A stretch of DNA of 64,000 nt from contig JAOZQY010000005.1 of NCBI GenBank assembly GCA_029931975.1, positions 53,682 through 117,681 of the forward strand, given 5' to 3'. A program made the position numbers and the translations under genes. Positions 1 to 9,486 of the stretch are shown in pieces (the stretch's first letter is position 1; each line of letters opens with the position of its first letter). Origin of the DNA: Bacteroidales bacterium (GTDB lineage Bacteria; Bacteroidota; Bacteroidia; Bacteroidales; GCA-2748055). The notes below the pieces were generated by a model that worked only from the letters and a program-made list of their open reading frames with translations, did no database searches and had not been told where the DNA came from.

Positions 1-181
1 CTATAAAAAGATGAGGGCAGATCGCTACTCCTCCTTTGACAGCGGCAATGGAGCAAAATTTGAGAAGGGTGAACTAAAACTGGAAGAGTTGAGCACACTG
101 GCCAAAGCCAAGGGAGAACCCAGGCAGATTTCGGGTCAGCAGGAACTTTACGAATCTCTTATTAATCAGTATATCAAATAG
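1..181 (+). CDS. xylA: Xylose isomerase, C-terminal end (partial)
   Basis: The window opens inside a gene; reading from base 2 gives about 59 residues ending in a TAG stop at 179-181. The fragment contains RYSSFDSGNGAKFEKGEL and ends GQQELYESLINQYIK, which matches the C-terminus of bacterial xylose isomerase, the cytoplasmic enzyme that converts D-xylose to D-xylulose. The active site lies upstream of the window and cannot be checked. A sugar symporter starts 5 bases downstream, a typical xylA-xylE arrangement, so the two are probably co-transcribed. Confidence 0.85.
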   Translation, partial: YKKMRADRYSSFDSGNGAKFEKGELKLEELSTLAKAKGEPRQISGQQELYESLINQYIK

Positions 182-186
182 AAAGC

Positions 187-1797
187 ATGAGCTCTCCCAC
201 AAAGACCCACTCCATCTCCCCGGTAATTTTTGCTTTAACCCTGGTTGCCGCGCTGGGCGGACTTCTGTTTGGATATGATACTGCTGTAATCAACGGTGCC
301 ACCAATGCCCTCAGGCAGTTTTTCATCACACCGCTTGAGAGTGATCCGGTCCTGGCCACAGCTACAATTATCCAATTCAAAGGGATTGTTAGCATTTGCC
401 TGGTAATCGTGGTTGCCTTGATTACAAGCTTCATCGTTAAACTTTTTGGTAAGAAAAAAGGCCTGTTCATAAGCGGAATTTTGTGGCTGGTGGGCATTGT
501 TGTTTTCTATTTCTTCTTTTTAAGAGGCGAAAATGTACTCACCGAGGGACTGGGTAACTCCATCAAAGGATTCACCATCTCCAGTGCCCTGGTGGGCTGC
601 ATTATCGGCGGATCCCTTGGAGGATATATCAGTCAGGGTATTGGCAGGAAAAAGGGACTCATTCTGGCCGCCATCCTCTTTCTGATCTCAGCACTGGGAT
701 CGGCCATGCCCGAAAAGCTCAACTTCATGGGATTGGCCACCATCAGCTCCTTTATCTTCTACCGGGTGCTTGGTGGAATCGGCGTGGGACTGGCTTCCAT
801 GCTTTCGCCCATGTACATTGCTGAGATTGCCCCTGCCAATGTTAGAGGTAAGCTGGTTTCATGGAACCAGTTCGCTATTATTTTCGGTATGCTTGTAGTC
901 TATTTTGTGAATTATGCTATTGCCAGGGGACAAGCTGCTGATTGGATCAATGCCACAGGCTGGCGCTGGATGTTTGGCTCTGAAACCATTCCTGCCACCC
1001 TCTTCCTGATCCTCCTCTTCTTTGTTCCCGAATCACCCCGCTTCCTCGTAATAAAAAAGCAGGAAAATGAAGCCCTGGCCCTTTTAAAAAGGATCAACCC
1101 GGGCACTGCCGAACAAGTATTTGCGGAAGTGAAACTTTCATTGAAAGAAAAGCGGGCCCCCTGGTTATCATTCGGCGGACTTATTATCGGAATTGGAATC
1201 CTGCTTTCAGTCTTCCAGCAATTTGTGGGTATTAATGTGGTTCTCTATTATGCAGGGGATATATTCAGAAGCATGGGATCGGGAAATGACTCATCGCTAT
1301 TGCAAACCATCATCGTTGGAATTGTTAACCTAAGCTTTACTGTGGTTGCCATCCTGACAGTGGACAAATTTGGACGGAAGCCTCTGATGATAATCGGAGC
1401 TATTGCCATGGGAGTAAGTATGCTTGCCCTGGGACTCTCCTTCTACCTGGATAAATTGGGAATCCTTTCGCTGATCTTCATGCTTACCTACACCGCTGCC
1501 TTTGCCATGAGCTGGGGACCTGTCACCTGGGTACTGCTATCTGAGATCTTCCCCAACAGTATCAAGGGAGCCATGTCCATTGCCGTAGCCTCCCAGTGGC
1601 TTGCAAACCTGCTTATTTCATGGACCTTCCCTATGATGAACGAAAGCACGCTGCTGACCAGAATCTTCAATCACGGCTTCTCCTACTGGATTTACGGACT
1701 CATGGGATTCCTGGCCGCCTGGTTCATCATAAAGCTGGTTCCTGAAACCAAGGGCAAGACCCTGGAAGAGATTGAGGGAATCTGGAAAAAGAGATAG
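187..1797 (+). CDS. xylE: MFS sugar:H+ symporter, XylE-like
   Basis: A 536-residue inner-membrane transporter of the MFS sugar-porter family. Visible family signatures are GGLLFGYDTAVINGA in TM1 (residues 24-38), GRKKG loop motifs, PESPRFL near residue 280 before the central cytoplasmic loop, QQFVGINVVLYY in TM7 and the C-terminal PETKGKTLEEIE. It most likely imports D-xylose with protons, because it begins 5 bases after xylA and has XylE-like length, with an enlarged hydrophobic loop around residues 95-125. Specificity is inferred from the neighbour; glucose or arabinose transport cannot be excluded. Confidence 0.85.
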   Translation: MSSPTKTHSISPVIFALTLVAALGGLLFGYDTAVINGATNALRQFFITPLESDPVLATATIIQFKGIVSICLVIVVALITSFIVKLFGKKKGLFISGILWLVGIVVFYFFFLRGENVLTEGLGNSIKGFTISSALVGCIIGGSLGGYISQGIGRKKGLILAAILFLISALGSAMPEKLNFMGLATISSFIFYRVLGGIGVGLASMLSPMYIAEIAPANVRGKLVSWNQFAIIFGMLVVYFVNYAIARGQAADWINATGWRWMFGSETIPATLFLILLFFVPESPRFLVIKKQENEALALLKRINPGTAEQVFAEVKLSLKEKRAPWLSFGGLIIGIGILLSVFQQFVGINVVLYYAGDIFRSMGSGNDSSLLQTIIVGIVNLSFTVVAILTVDKFGRKPLMIIGAIAMGVSMLALGLSFYLDKLGILSLIFMLTYTAAFAMSWGPVTWVLLSEIFPNSIKGAMSIAVASQWLANLLISWTFPMMNESTLLTRIFNHGFSYWIYGLMGFLAAWFIIKLVPETKGKTLEEIEGIWKKR

Positions 1798-1813
1798 TGC
1801 CTTGGAATAAGTA

Positions 1814-1834
1814 CCTGGTGCCTGGTGCCTGGTG
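1814..1834 (+). repeat. Three tandem copies of CCTGGTG
   Basis: The heptamer CCTGGTG is repeated three times without interruption between the symporter and the lactonase and is followed by CCAGG. A related sequence (GTGCCTGGTGTCTGGT on the minus strand) lies in the mutS2/acyltransferase gap near 58575. No coding role is visible. Confidence 0.7.
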
Positions 1835-1858
1835 CCAGGAAATTATTAAGTTAGGGGT

Positions 1859-3022
1859 ATGAAAAAACTTAAGCTATCCATAAAGATGTGCCTGGTGGCA
1901 CTTACAGGAATGACACTGTTGAGCTGTACTGGAAACAAAGAACTTGCAGAAACCATTAAATTCTATGTGGGATCTTCCAATGGAAGCCTCTCCCACTCCA
2001 TCTACCTCTGCGAACTGAATCCGGCTAATGGGGCCTTTGCGGTGCTTGACTCCTTTGCCGGCGCCAAGGGGGGCTCCTACCTGGATTTTTCACCCGAAGG
2101 TAACTATCTCTTTTCCATCAACCAGGCGCCCCTGGACCAGGAAGGAAAACACGCCAGCGTGACATCCTTTTCCATTGATCCCAGAAGCCTGGCCCTGAGA
2201 ACAATCAACAGCCAGTCCAGCGAAGGTGAGGATATTTGTCATATCAACTGCAGCAAAAAGGGCGATTACATCTTTGCAGCCAACTATGGAAGCGGACATG
2301 CCACTGCTCTTCCTGTTCGAGCTGACGGGACGATCGCGACCGCCAGTTCTGTGGTGGTGGGAAGCGGCAATGGCCCGGTCGAAAACCGCCAACAGGGTCC
2401 ACATGCCCACCAGGTAATGCTCGACCCCGGACAAAATTTCCTACTGGTCCCCGACCTTGGATGCGACAGGGTGATGATCTACGCCTTTGATTCAGAAAAA
2501 GGGGAGCTTTCTACCAACCCGGCCCAGCCTTTCTTCCCCTTATTAGCAGGTGCAGGACCGCGCCACCTGGCCTTTCATCCCGATGGAAATTCGCTCTATA
2601 TTGTGAATGAACTGAACTCTACCATCACCGCCTGCAGATATAATGGTTCTGATGGCACAATCAGGGAAGTGAACACACTGAGCACCGTTGAGGAGGGGCA
2701 CGAAGGGATGAGATACCCGGCAGCAGTCAGGGTTCATCCCAATGGCAGATATGTATACGCCTCCACCCGGGGCGAAAATTCTTGCATCACCACCTTTGAG
2801 ATTGAAGCCGACAAATCGCTCACACTCATCCAGGTGATGGAGCAGGTACCCAATTGGCCCAGGGATTTCAATGTGGACCCTTCAGGGAAGTTGATGCTTG
2901 TAGCAGGGGAACGTTCAGATGAGATCAGACTATACAAAATCGATCCGGAAACTGGTCTTCTTTCAGAGACTGAAAGCCTTGTAAAAGTTCCTGCCCCAGC
3001 CTCTGTTCTGTTTGTCCAATAA
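1859..3022 (+). CDS. Lactonase-family seven-bladed beta-propeller lipoprotein
   Basis: A 387-residue protein of the 6-phosphogluconolactonase/carboxymuconate-cyclase-like lactonase family (PF10282). It begins with a lipoprotein signal peptide ending in LLSC (Cys23), so it should be anchored outside the cytoplasm, unlike a true cytoplasmic Pgl. Propeller blades are recognisable, for example GPRHLAFHPDGNSLYIVNE near residue 235 and MRYPAAVRVHPNGRYVYAS near residue 285. In this family lipidated versions are often found near sugar-use genes; the substrate here is unknown. It is separated from xylE by about 60 bases containing a short tandem repeat. Confidence 0.75.
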   Translation: MKKLKLSIKMCLVALTGMTLLSCTGNKELAETIKFYVGSSNGSLSHSIYLCELNPANGAFAVLDSFAGAKGGSYLDFSPEGNYLFSINQAPLDQEGKHASVTSFSIDPRSLALRTINSQSSEGEDICHINCSKKGDYIFAANYGSGHATALPVRADGTIATASSVVVGSGNGPVENRQQGPHAHQVMLDPGQNFLLVPDLGCDRVMIYAFDSEKGELSTNPAQPFFPLLAGAGPRHLAFHPDGNSLYIVNELNSTITACRYNGSDGTIREVNTLSTVEEGHEGMRYPAAVRVHPNGRYVYASTRGENSCITTFEIEADKSLTLIQVMEQVPNWPRDFNVDPSGKLMLVAGERSDEIRLYKIDPETGLLSETESLVKVPAPASVLFVQ

Positions 3023-3025
3023 GAA

Positions 3026-4240
3026 TCAGAATAGTTTGACAATCCCGTATATACCGACCATAAAAATGGCCAAGCAGCTGATTATCAGAAAGAATTTGTA
3101 GATTCTTCCTGGAGGAAGCACTTTTTCACCAGGACCGAAGCGGAACCTGATTCCTGCAAACACTACGATAAAGAGCATTACAAAGGTGGCAATCCCCCCG
3201 ATGGTCACCATCAATACCGGTAGTTTGATCACCAGGAAGGCAATGGTCCAGAGCGCCGGAAAGATGATGGCCAGCAAGCGGATGGTCCGTAACCTGGTTC
3301 GCATATTGCTGAAATCGATCCATCCCATCACACCGAAGAGATCCGAGAAGACCCGGGTTCGAATGGCCAGTGCGGCAAAGAGCGTGGAAAAGAGTACCAT
3401 GAAGGAACCCAACAAAAAGATATTCTTGGCGGTGGGCCCCACAGAATCTGTATAGATGCGCGAAATTGTTTCAATCATTTGGTACCCTTCGGGTATCTCT
3501 CCACGCTGGTAAAGGATAGAGGCCCCCAGCAGGAAGAAAGCAGCTGTCACAACAGTGTAGACTATCATGGAGAGAAAGGCATCCATATACATTACCCGAA
3601 TCCAGCCCTTTGCCCGCTGTTTCCATATGGCTGAATCCTCCCGTTCTCCGGCATATCGGGCATAACCCTTTTCAATGCACCAGTAGTTATAGGAGAGAAT
3701 CTCATCCCCTCCTACCCCCGTAAGGCCGAAAGCAGCAAAAGCAAAACCAACAGTAGCCCTGGGCAGCTTGAAGGAAAGTCCCCCGGCAATATCCGGCCAG
3801 CTCACTGCAAATTCCGTATTCTGAACCATGAAAAGGGCCAGCAGGGTAAACACAGTAAAGAGTCCCATAAAAACCATGGAAATCTTCTCTATCACCTCGT
3901 AGAAACCAAAGAGCATCACCGAAATCACCACAAAGGCCACCAGGATGGTCCATACAGCGATGGAGAGTGCCGGAATGGCAATATTAAGGATGATGGCGAC
4001 GCCTCCAATGATTCCTCCCAGTTGAAGGGGCTTAAATACCCAGAGGATCAGCCAGAGGGTAACAAATCCAGCCTTGGCTCCAAGAGATGTGGTGGCGATC
4101 AGTTCGCCTGAACCCACCACCGAAGCAGAGAGGATAAATCCTGGTCCAAGGTACTTAAGTTTTTGTCTGAAGCCATCCGGCGCCGGGGTGATGGATTGTT
4201 CATTAAATAGATAGGGATCCTTCGGAGATTTCTTTTGCAT
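3026..4240 (-). CDS. Nramp-related membrane transporter lacking metal-site motifs, possibly with an internal deletion
   Basis: A 404-residue polytopic membrane protein related to the Nramp/APC superfamily. The canonical TM1 metal-binding motif DPGN is replaced by GPGFILSASVVGSGELI (from about residue 30), and the TM6 MPHN position reads GLTGVGGDEILSYNYW, so canonical Mn/Fe binding is unlikely. The protein is shorter than relatives I know (about 450 residues): TLWLILW runs straight into VFKPLQLGGIIGG, as if the TM2-TM3 region had been removed in frame near residues 65-70. That deletion is inferred from memory of the family. It ends 3 bases from the convergent lactonase gene and sits just downstream of the sugar kinase on the same strand. 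Confidence 0.65.
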   Translation of the reverse strand: MQKKSPKDPYLFNEQSITPAPDGFRQKLKYLGPGFILSASVVGSGELIATTSLGAKAGFVTLWLILWVFKPLQLGGIIGGVAIILNIAIPALSIAVWTILVAFVVISVMLFGFYEVIEKISMVFMGLFTVFTLLALFMVQNTEFAVSWPDIAGGLSFKLPRATVGFAFAAFGLTGVGGDEILSYNYWCIEKGYARYAGEREDSAIWKQRAKGWIRVMYMDAFLSMIVYTVVTAAFFLLGASILYQRGEIPEGYQMIETISRIYTDSVGPTAKNIFLLGSFMVLFSTLFAALAIRTRVFSDLFGVMGWIDFSNMRTRLRTIRLLAIIFPALWTIAFLVIKLPVLMVTIGGIATFVMLFIVVFAGIRFRFGPGEKVLPPGRIYKFFLIISCLAIFMVGIYGIVKLF

Positions 4241-4261
4241 AGAGTAAGCTAAGGAAACTAA

Positions 4262-5335
4262 TTATCTTTTCACCCGGGCATTTCCCTGCCAGATGCTCCA
4301 TACCTGCTCCTCATCGGCAGGCTGCGCATAGTCGGTCTGCAGGGTAGCCACCAGGGCACCGCTGGCCCATCCAAACTGGATCCACTTTTCGGGCTCCCAT
4401 CCGCGCAGAATGGCGTAGAGCATCCCACCTACAAAACCATCGCCTCCGCCAATGCGGTCATACACATAAATATCACGTGGTTCCACCACATGCCAGTTCC
4501 CATTCTCAAAAATAATACCGCCCCACATATGCATGTTTGTGCTGATCACCTGGCGCAGGGTGGTGGCGTAGACAGATACATCCGGAAAAGCGTCTCTCAC
4601 GCGATTGATCATGCCCTTGAAACCATCAATCTTGTCTCCAATATCCTTACCTCCTGCTTCAGGTCCCTCAATGCCCAGGCAGAGCTGGAAGTCCTCTTCG
4701 TTGCCAATAAGGATATCTGAGATGGATGCAATTTCAGCAAAAATCTCATGTAGCTCCTTCTCCCTTCCCAGCCAAAAAGAGGCCCGGTGGTTCAGATCAA
4801 AGGAGATGCGGGTACCATGCTTTTTGGCCACCCGTGCAAGCTCAAGGCAGAACTGACTGGTCTCAGGCGAGAGCGCTGCAATCAATCCCGAAAGGTGCAC
4901 GACCTGGGCTCCCTCTTCGCCAAAGATACGATCCAGGTCAAAGTCTTTTACATTCAGGGTTCGTCCCACTTCACCTGCCCGGTCATTCTGCACCCTGGGT
5001 CCACGCGATCCATAACCCGAATCGGCAATATTGATCTGGTGGCGGTAGCCCCAGGGATTGTCCTGTTCCACCTCCGGACCCTCATAGTCCATGTGCCGAC
5101 TGGCCAGGTTGTCCTTTATCTTCCTGGCAATGGGGCTCCCCTTTACAAACGTGGACAGAATCTTTACCGGTAAACCCAGGTAAGATGAGGTGGCCCCCAC
5201 ATTGGACTCAGCGCTGGTGGCATCCATCCTGAACAGTTCGCTGCAATGAACCGGCTGACCATTTATGGGGGTAATCCGGATTCCCATACTGGTGGGAATA
5301 ATCATGGCATACTTTGTATCTTTTCTTAGTTCCAT
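4262..5335 (-). CDS. PfkB-family sugar kinase (2-keto-3-deoxy sugar kinase-like)
   Basis: A ribokinase/PfkB carbohydrate kinase. I start it at the ATG at 5335 (MELRKDTKYAMIIPTS...), giving about 357 residues; a longer reading to 5416 adds a Cys-rich N-terminus unlike the family. The anion-hole and catalytic-base motif near the C-terminus reads DRIGGGDGFVGG, equivalent to GAGD, with the catalytic Asp present. ISFDLNHRASFW in the middle matches KDG kinases. In a fucose/uronate region the likely job is phosphorylation of a 2-keto-3-deoxy acid (KDG or KD-fuconate) before aldol cleavage. It directly follows the broken sulfatase in the same direction and is the best preserved enzyme of this catabolic block. 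Confidence 0.75.
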   Translation of the reverse strand: MELRKDTKYAMIIPTSMGIRITPINGQPVHCSELFRMDATSAESNVGATSSYLGLPVKILSTFVKGSPIARKIKDNLASRHMDYEGPEVEQDNPWGYRHQINIADSGYGSRGPRVQNDRAGEVGRTLNVKDFDLDRIFGEEGAQVVHLSGLIAALSPETSQFCLELARVAKKHGTRISFDLNHRASFWLGREKELHEIFAEIASISDILIGNEEDFQLCLGIEGPEAGGKDIGDKIDGFKGMINRVRDAFPDVSVYATTLRQVISTNMHMWGGIIFENGNWHVVEPRDIYVYDRIGGGDGFVGGMLYAILRGWEPEKWIQFGWASGALVATLQTDYAQPADEEQVWSIWQGNARVKR

Positions 5336-5416
5336 AATTCCATTTCTGATAAATATTGCGTAATCGATTGCACAACTACAAATATAACTCTTTTTAATAA
5401 ATGTTATGTCTGTCAC

Positions 5417-6539
5417 CTATAGCTTAAAGCCATCCAGACACAGAGTATCACCCATCTCCACCTGGAGTTTCTCCAGTTTCTGAAACATGCTGCCAAGGCG
5501 ATCCTGCTGTCTTGATGCTATTGCCAGATTATGCATTTCCAGGGGATCATTGACCAGGTCAAACAATTTTACTACCCCAGCTTTCGGATAAACAATCAAT
5601 TTGTACTCGTCTACCCGGATCATTCTCTGGAGATCCATATAAGCTCCATATACCTCCGGGTAATTTGAAGCAGAGCTTTCCCCTTCAATAAAAGGTTTAA
5701 GGCTTTTGAATTCCACCCATTCCGGCACTTCGCCTCCGGCATACTCTATGGTAGTGGGCATGATGTCCTGCAGGTAGACTTCCATATTCTTTCGCTCTCC
5801 TGCATAGACTCCCGGGCCTGCCACCAACAAAGGTGGGCGCATGCTGTGCTCATACATATTCTGTTTCCCCATCAATCCGTGCTGTCCCACTGATAGTCCA
5901 TGATCGGCAGTAAAAAAAATATAGGTATTATCGGCCTGCCCGGTCTCTTCGAGATGCGCAAGGATCCTTCCAATCTGTGCATCCAGATGGGAGATAATGG
6001 CGTAGTATTCCTGTCTGTGCACCTTCACAGAATATTCGGTCCTGGGAAAGGGTGCAAGCTTCTCATCTCTCAATGTGGCAGGACATCCTATCTCATCCTT
6101 AAGTGGATATTCCGGGAGGAAATTCTCAGGAAGTGAGATATTATCCAGGGGATACAAATCCACATACTCCTTTGGTGATTGCCTGGGATCGTGGGGCGCA
6201 TTAAAAGCCACATACATAAAGAAGGGCTTTTCTGAAACTGAAGCGTCATCCAGAAATCCCATGCATTCATTGGCCACCACTTCGCTCCAGTGGGTTCCAC
6301 CCTCCCAGAACCCTCCGAAAGCGGTGTCCCATGGGGTCCACTCCCAGTCATTCTCGTCCAGCGGCCGGTCGTGCCAATTCATCCAGAGTAGGTGTTATCA
6401 CCTCCTGATTTCCCAGTTCGTGAATGGTATTGTAACACTGGTCATCGGCAAAAATAAACAGGATATTGGGTGGATCCTGCTCACTCTTACATGAAAAGAG
6501 CAGGGCAATTAGAAGCAGTACAGCGGTAATTTTGTGCAT
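5417..6539 (-). pseudogene. Sulfatase remnant, internally deleted, no CxPxR motif
   Basis: The 5' part (6539 to about 6370) encodes a lipoprotein signal ending LLFSC and the sulfatase start PPNILFIFADDQCYNTIHELG, up to VITPTLDELA. Within the next codons the text jumps to RPLDENDWEW in another frame and continues to 5417 as a typical iduronate-2-sulfatase-like C-terminal half, with KPFFMYVAFNAPHDPR, FFTADHGLSVGQHGLMGKQNMYEHSMRPP and EVYGAYMDLQRMIRV. The stretch that should carry the formylglycine motif C-x-P-S-R, roughly 100 residues, is absent, and the two halves are out of frame. It therefore cannot be an active sulfatase. The gene lies between the fucosidase chimera and the sugar kinase, as expected for a sulfated-fucan locus. 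Confidence 0.85.
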
Positions 6540-6569
6540 GATCTTTCTATATTTTCCTGGTTTCTTAGC

Positions 6570-7559
6570 TTACCTGGTTTCAATTTCAAATACAACAGCC
6601 ATATCCTCGGGAACTTCATCTGAAATAAGAAGGGAGAAGCCTGTATCTGACTGATTCCATTGAATGTTCTTGTCACATCCCATCAATTCCACGGAGCTTA
6701 CCTCCAGGGATTCGGGCAGACTATCCACCGCAAAGGCAGTGAGTTCGATATTCTTACCTGCCCCCGGCCATCCCAGCAAAGTGGCGTAAATTGTTTTGGA
6801 TGCTGTGGTGTATCGAACATCCTTCCATGAGTATTTGATTTCCAGGAATTCCTGGTGATTCCTGAAATGTCCTTCAGGCTCTTTGGTGGGACCCTCTCCA
6901 AAGGTATACCAGGGACGGGTGTCATAGATGGCCTCACCGTATTTCTCTAACCAGATCCCCATATCCAGCAATACCTGCTGCTGATTCCCGGGGATTGTTC
7001 CATCTGCCATCGGAGATATATTCAGCAGAAGCACACCATTTTTACTGCAGATATCAATCAGTACATGTAATACATCAGTGGCTGTCTTGATTTCCAGATT
7101 ATCGGTATAGCACCAGCTTCCATTGCTGATAGTCTCATCGGTCATCCAAGGCTCTTCCCCGATCCGGTTCTTCCTTGACTTTTCCAGGTCATCCACGGTA
7201 CAATTAATGGGCAGATCCTCATGTTTTCTTACAATAACGACCTCCTTATCCCATTTTTCAGCCTCATTCAGATAATTGGCAGAAAACTTTTGCCGGTAGG
7301 CCTCCGGAATCTGGTCCAATACATAATCAAACCATATGATATCAGGAGAATACGGGTCAATAACCTCCTTCAGTTTAGCAAACCAGACCTCCTCCAGCCA
7401 CACATCGGCGGGCATGTTGCCATATAGCTTCTGGAGCTTTGGATCATCAGAAGAGGTGGGCATTTCCCTGTAGAGGTTTCCCAGGTAACTGGTCCCGTAA
7501 ACCACCTCCGGCACCAGCAGTCCGGTGCGTCCCAAGGGCTTTTTAGAAGTGAGTTTCAT
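6570..7559 (-). pseudogene. Chimera: aldo-keto reductase N-terminus joined in frame to the C-terminal half of a GH29 alpha-L-fucosidase
   Basis: An open 329-codon frame. Residues 1-33 (KPLGRTGLLVPEVVYGTSYL, then GNLYREM) are the start of an aldo-keto reductase of the L-fucose/D-threo-aldose dehydrogenase type. From about residue 35 the sequence is GH29 fucosidase: PDIIWFD with the likely nucleophile Asp78, NGVLLLNISPMADGTIP, and the C-terminal beta domain. The first half of the fucosidase barrel, its signal peptide and nearly all of the reductase are missing, as if one deletion removed everything between two neighbouring genes. The product could be translated, but a complete barrel cannot form, so I treat it as a pseudogene. 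Automatic annotation would probably call it alpha-L-fucosidase. Confidence 0.8.
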
Positions 7560-7580
7560 CTGGTATTCAGTAAATTATTT

Positions 7581-8881
7581 TTAGTGCGCAAAAGTCCTTG
7601 TTCTGTACCCGTAAGCGGCAATCACCACAAAACAGATCAGAGGAATGATAAATGAGAAGTTCTCAGCCGGAATGGAGAGAACCGTTCCTTTTTCTATGAT
7701 TACGGCCTGCAGAGGGGGCATCACCGATCCGCCCAGAATGGCCATAATCAATCCGGCGGCACCAAATTTCGCGTCTTCACCCAGCCCTTTAAGTGCTATT
7801 CCATAAATGGTTGGGAACATCAAAGACATGAATGCGGAAGTAGCTACTAGGTAGTACATGCCCATGATTCCCTGTGAAAGTATCACACCTGCTACGCTGA
7901 CAAAACCTCCAATAGCAAAAAACATCAGGAGCTTTCCAGGCTTTACATAGCGCATCAGGAAGGTGGCAATAAATCTACTGACAATGAAGATGGCCATGGC
8001 CACTTTATTGTAATTCTGAGACAGTATTTCGGCATCCTGCTCTCCCATTCCCTGACTCATAAAGAAGCGGGTACCGTAATGAATAATAAAGGTCCAGCAC
8101 ATGATCTGAGCACCCACATAGAAAAACTGGGCCACCACACCTTCCCTGTAGCGGGGGATCTCAAAAATCCGTTTCAGGGTTGGAAGTAAATCTATCTTGT
8201 GATTCTGATCCGCATTCTTCGGCATTCGCACCGCGGCCACAATCGCAAACATCACCAGGATAACGATTCCAATGATTACGTAGGGCGACGCAAGAATGTC
8301 CAGATCACTCATCTTCATGGCCTCAAACTCTTCCGGTGACAGTAAAGAACGCGTGGCTGTATCAGCTTCATTGATTCTAGCCTGGATGAAAGTGCTGGCA
8401 ATATACATCCCTGTGATGGATCCGATGGGATTGAAAGATTGAGCCAGGTTAAGCCGCTGGGTGGAAGTCTCCTCCGAACCCATGGACAAAATATAGGGAT
8501 TGGCACTGGTTTCAAGGAAAGACAGGCCGCAGGTGAGGATGAAATAGGCGATTAAAATGGGGCATAGTATCCCATGGCACTGGCAGGGATGAAGAGAAGG
8601 GCACCCGTGGCATAAAGCCCAAGTCCCACCAGGATCCCGGACTTGTAAGTGAACTTACGAATAAACATAGCTGCAGGGAAAGCCATGGCAAAGTAGCCCC
8701 CGTAAAAGGCCACCTGCACCAATGAACCCTGGGTGGTGCTCATCAGGAATATTTTTGAAAAGGCCTTGACCATGGGATTGGTAATGTCATTGGCCAATCC
8801 CCAGAAAGCAAAGCATGAGGTGATCAGTATAAAAGGAACCAGATATTGCTTCTCCAGTATCTTGAACTTTCTCTTCTCCAT
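7581..8881 (-). pseudogene. fucP: L-fucose permease (FucP-like MFS), frameshifted
   Basis: Residues 1-109 (from 8881) read LEKQYLVPFILITSCFAFWGLANDITNPMV, the start of a FucP-family sugar:H+ symporter, and stop at GYYAPF at 8552. One base further on, the continuation LIAYFILTCGLSFLETSANPYIL and the rest of the transporter are open to 7581. The break falls in TTTTAATC, where restoring one T repairs the frame, so a one-base loss in a homopolymer is the simplest cause. All membrane segments are otherwise present; total length about 430 residues, normal for FucP. A sequencing error at this run would turn it back into an intact gene. Confidence 0.85.
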
Positions 8882-8888
8882 TAGTTCT

Positions 8889-9486
8889 CTATTTTAGTTT
8901 GTAACAATCAATGGCATTCTGATATAATATTTTTTCTCGCTCTGACTTCTCCAGAGGCTCAATAAATTTCGTGACAATCTCAATCACATCGTCATATTCA
9001 CCTGCCAGCCTGCAGACAGGCCAATCGCTCCCCACCATAATCCGCTCAGGTCCGAATGCCCTTAGTACTACTTGCATATAGGGCACAAAATCCTCCTGCT
9101 TCCAGTTGTGCAATCCCCTTTTTAAATTCGGGTTGCAACATAAAATTATCATCCGCCTCATCATGAATCACATGCCTTACCCCCACCAGTTTTGGATGAA
9201 CAGCAAATTCTTTCAACTCTTGTCCCAGCTTCGGGGAGCAAAGATCAACCCAGCCAACCACACCTTTGATAAAAGGGTTCGCTACTGCCTGTCCCAACAA
9301 CCAGCGCGTCTCCTCTATACTCTGATTTGTCTGAACCACCACAGTTCCTTTGACCCTGGCCTTCTGAAGTTCAGGTTCCAGATTGGCCGGAAGGTAATCC
9401 CGCTTCAGTACAGACATGGTGTGGTCCATCCATCCATACTCTTCTGGCTTGTACTTCCAGAGGTGGTGATGTGCATCGATCATCAT
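8889..9486 (-). pseudogene. Amidohydrolase_2 (fuconolactonase-like), internally deleted
   Basis: The gene starts at 9486 (MMIDAHHHLWKYKPEEYGW; HxH metal motif present), its ATG overlapping the stop of the mutarotase (TAATG). The N-terminal half is normal to about FKKGIAQ. It then changes frame and jumps to NWKQEDFVPYMQ, FGPERIMVGSDWPVC and the C-terminus ending at 8889. About 70 residues of the middle of the TIM barrel are missing. The family includes L-fucono-1,5-lactonase, which fits a position between a mutarotase and a fucose permease. It is not expected to be functional because of the deletion plus frame change. Confidence 0.8.
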
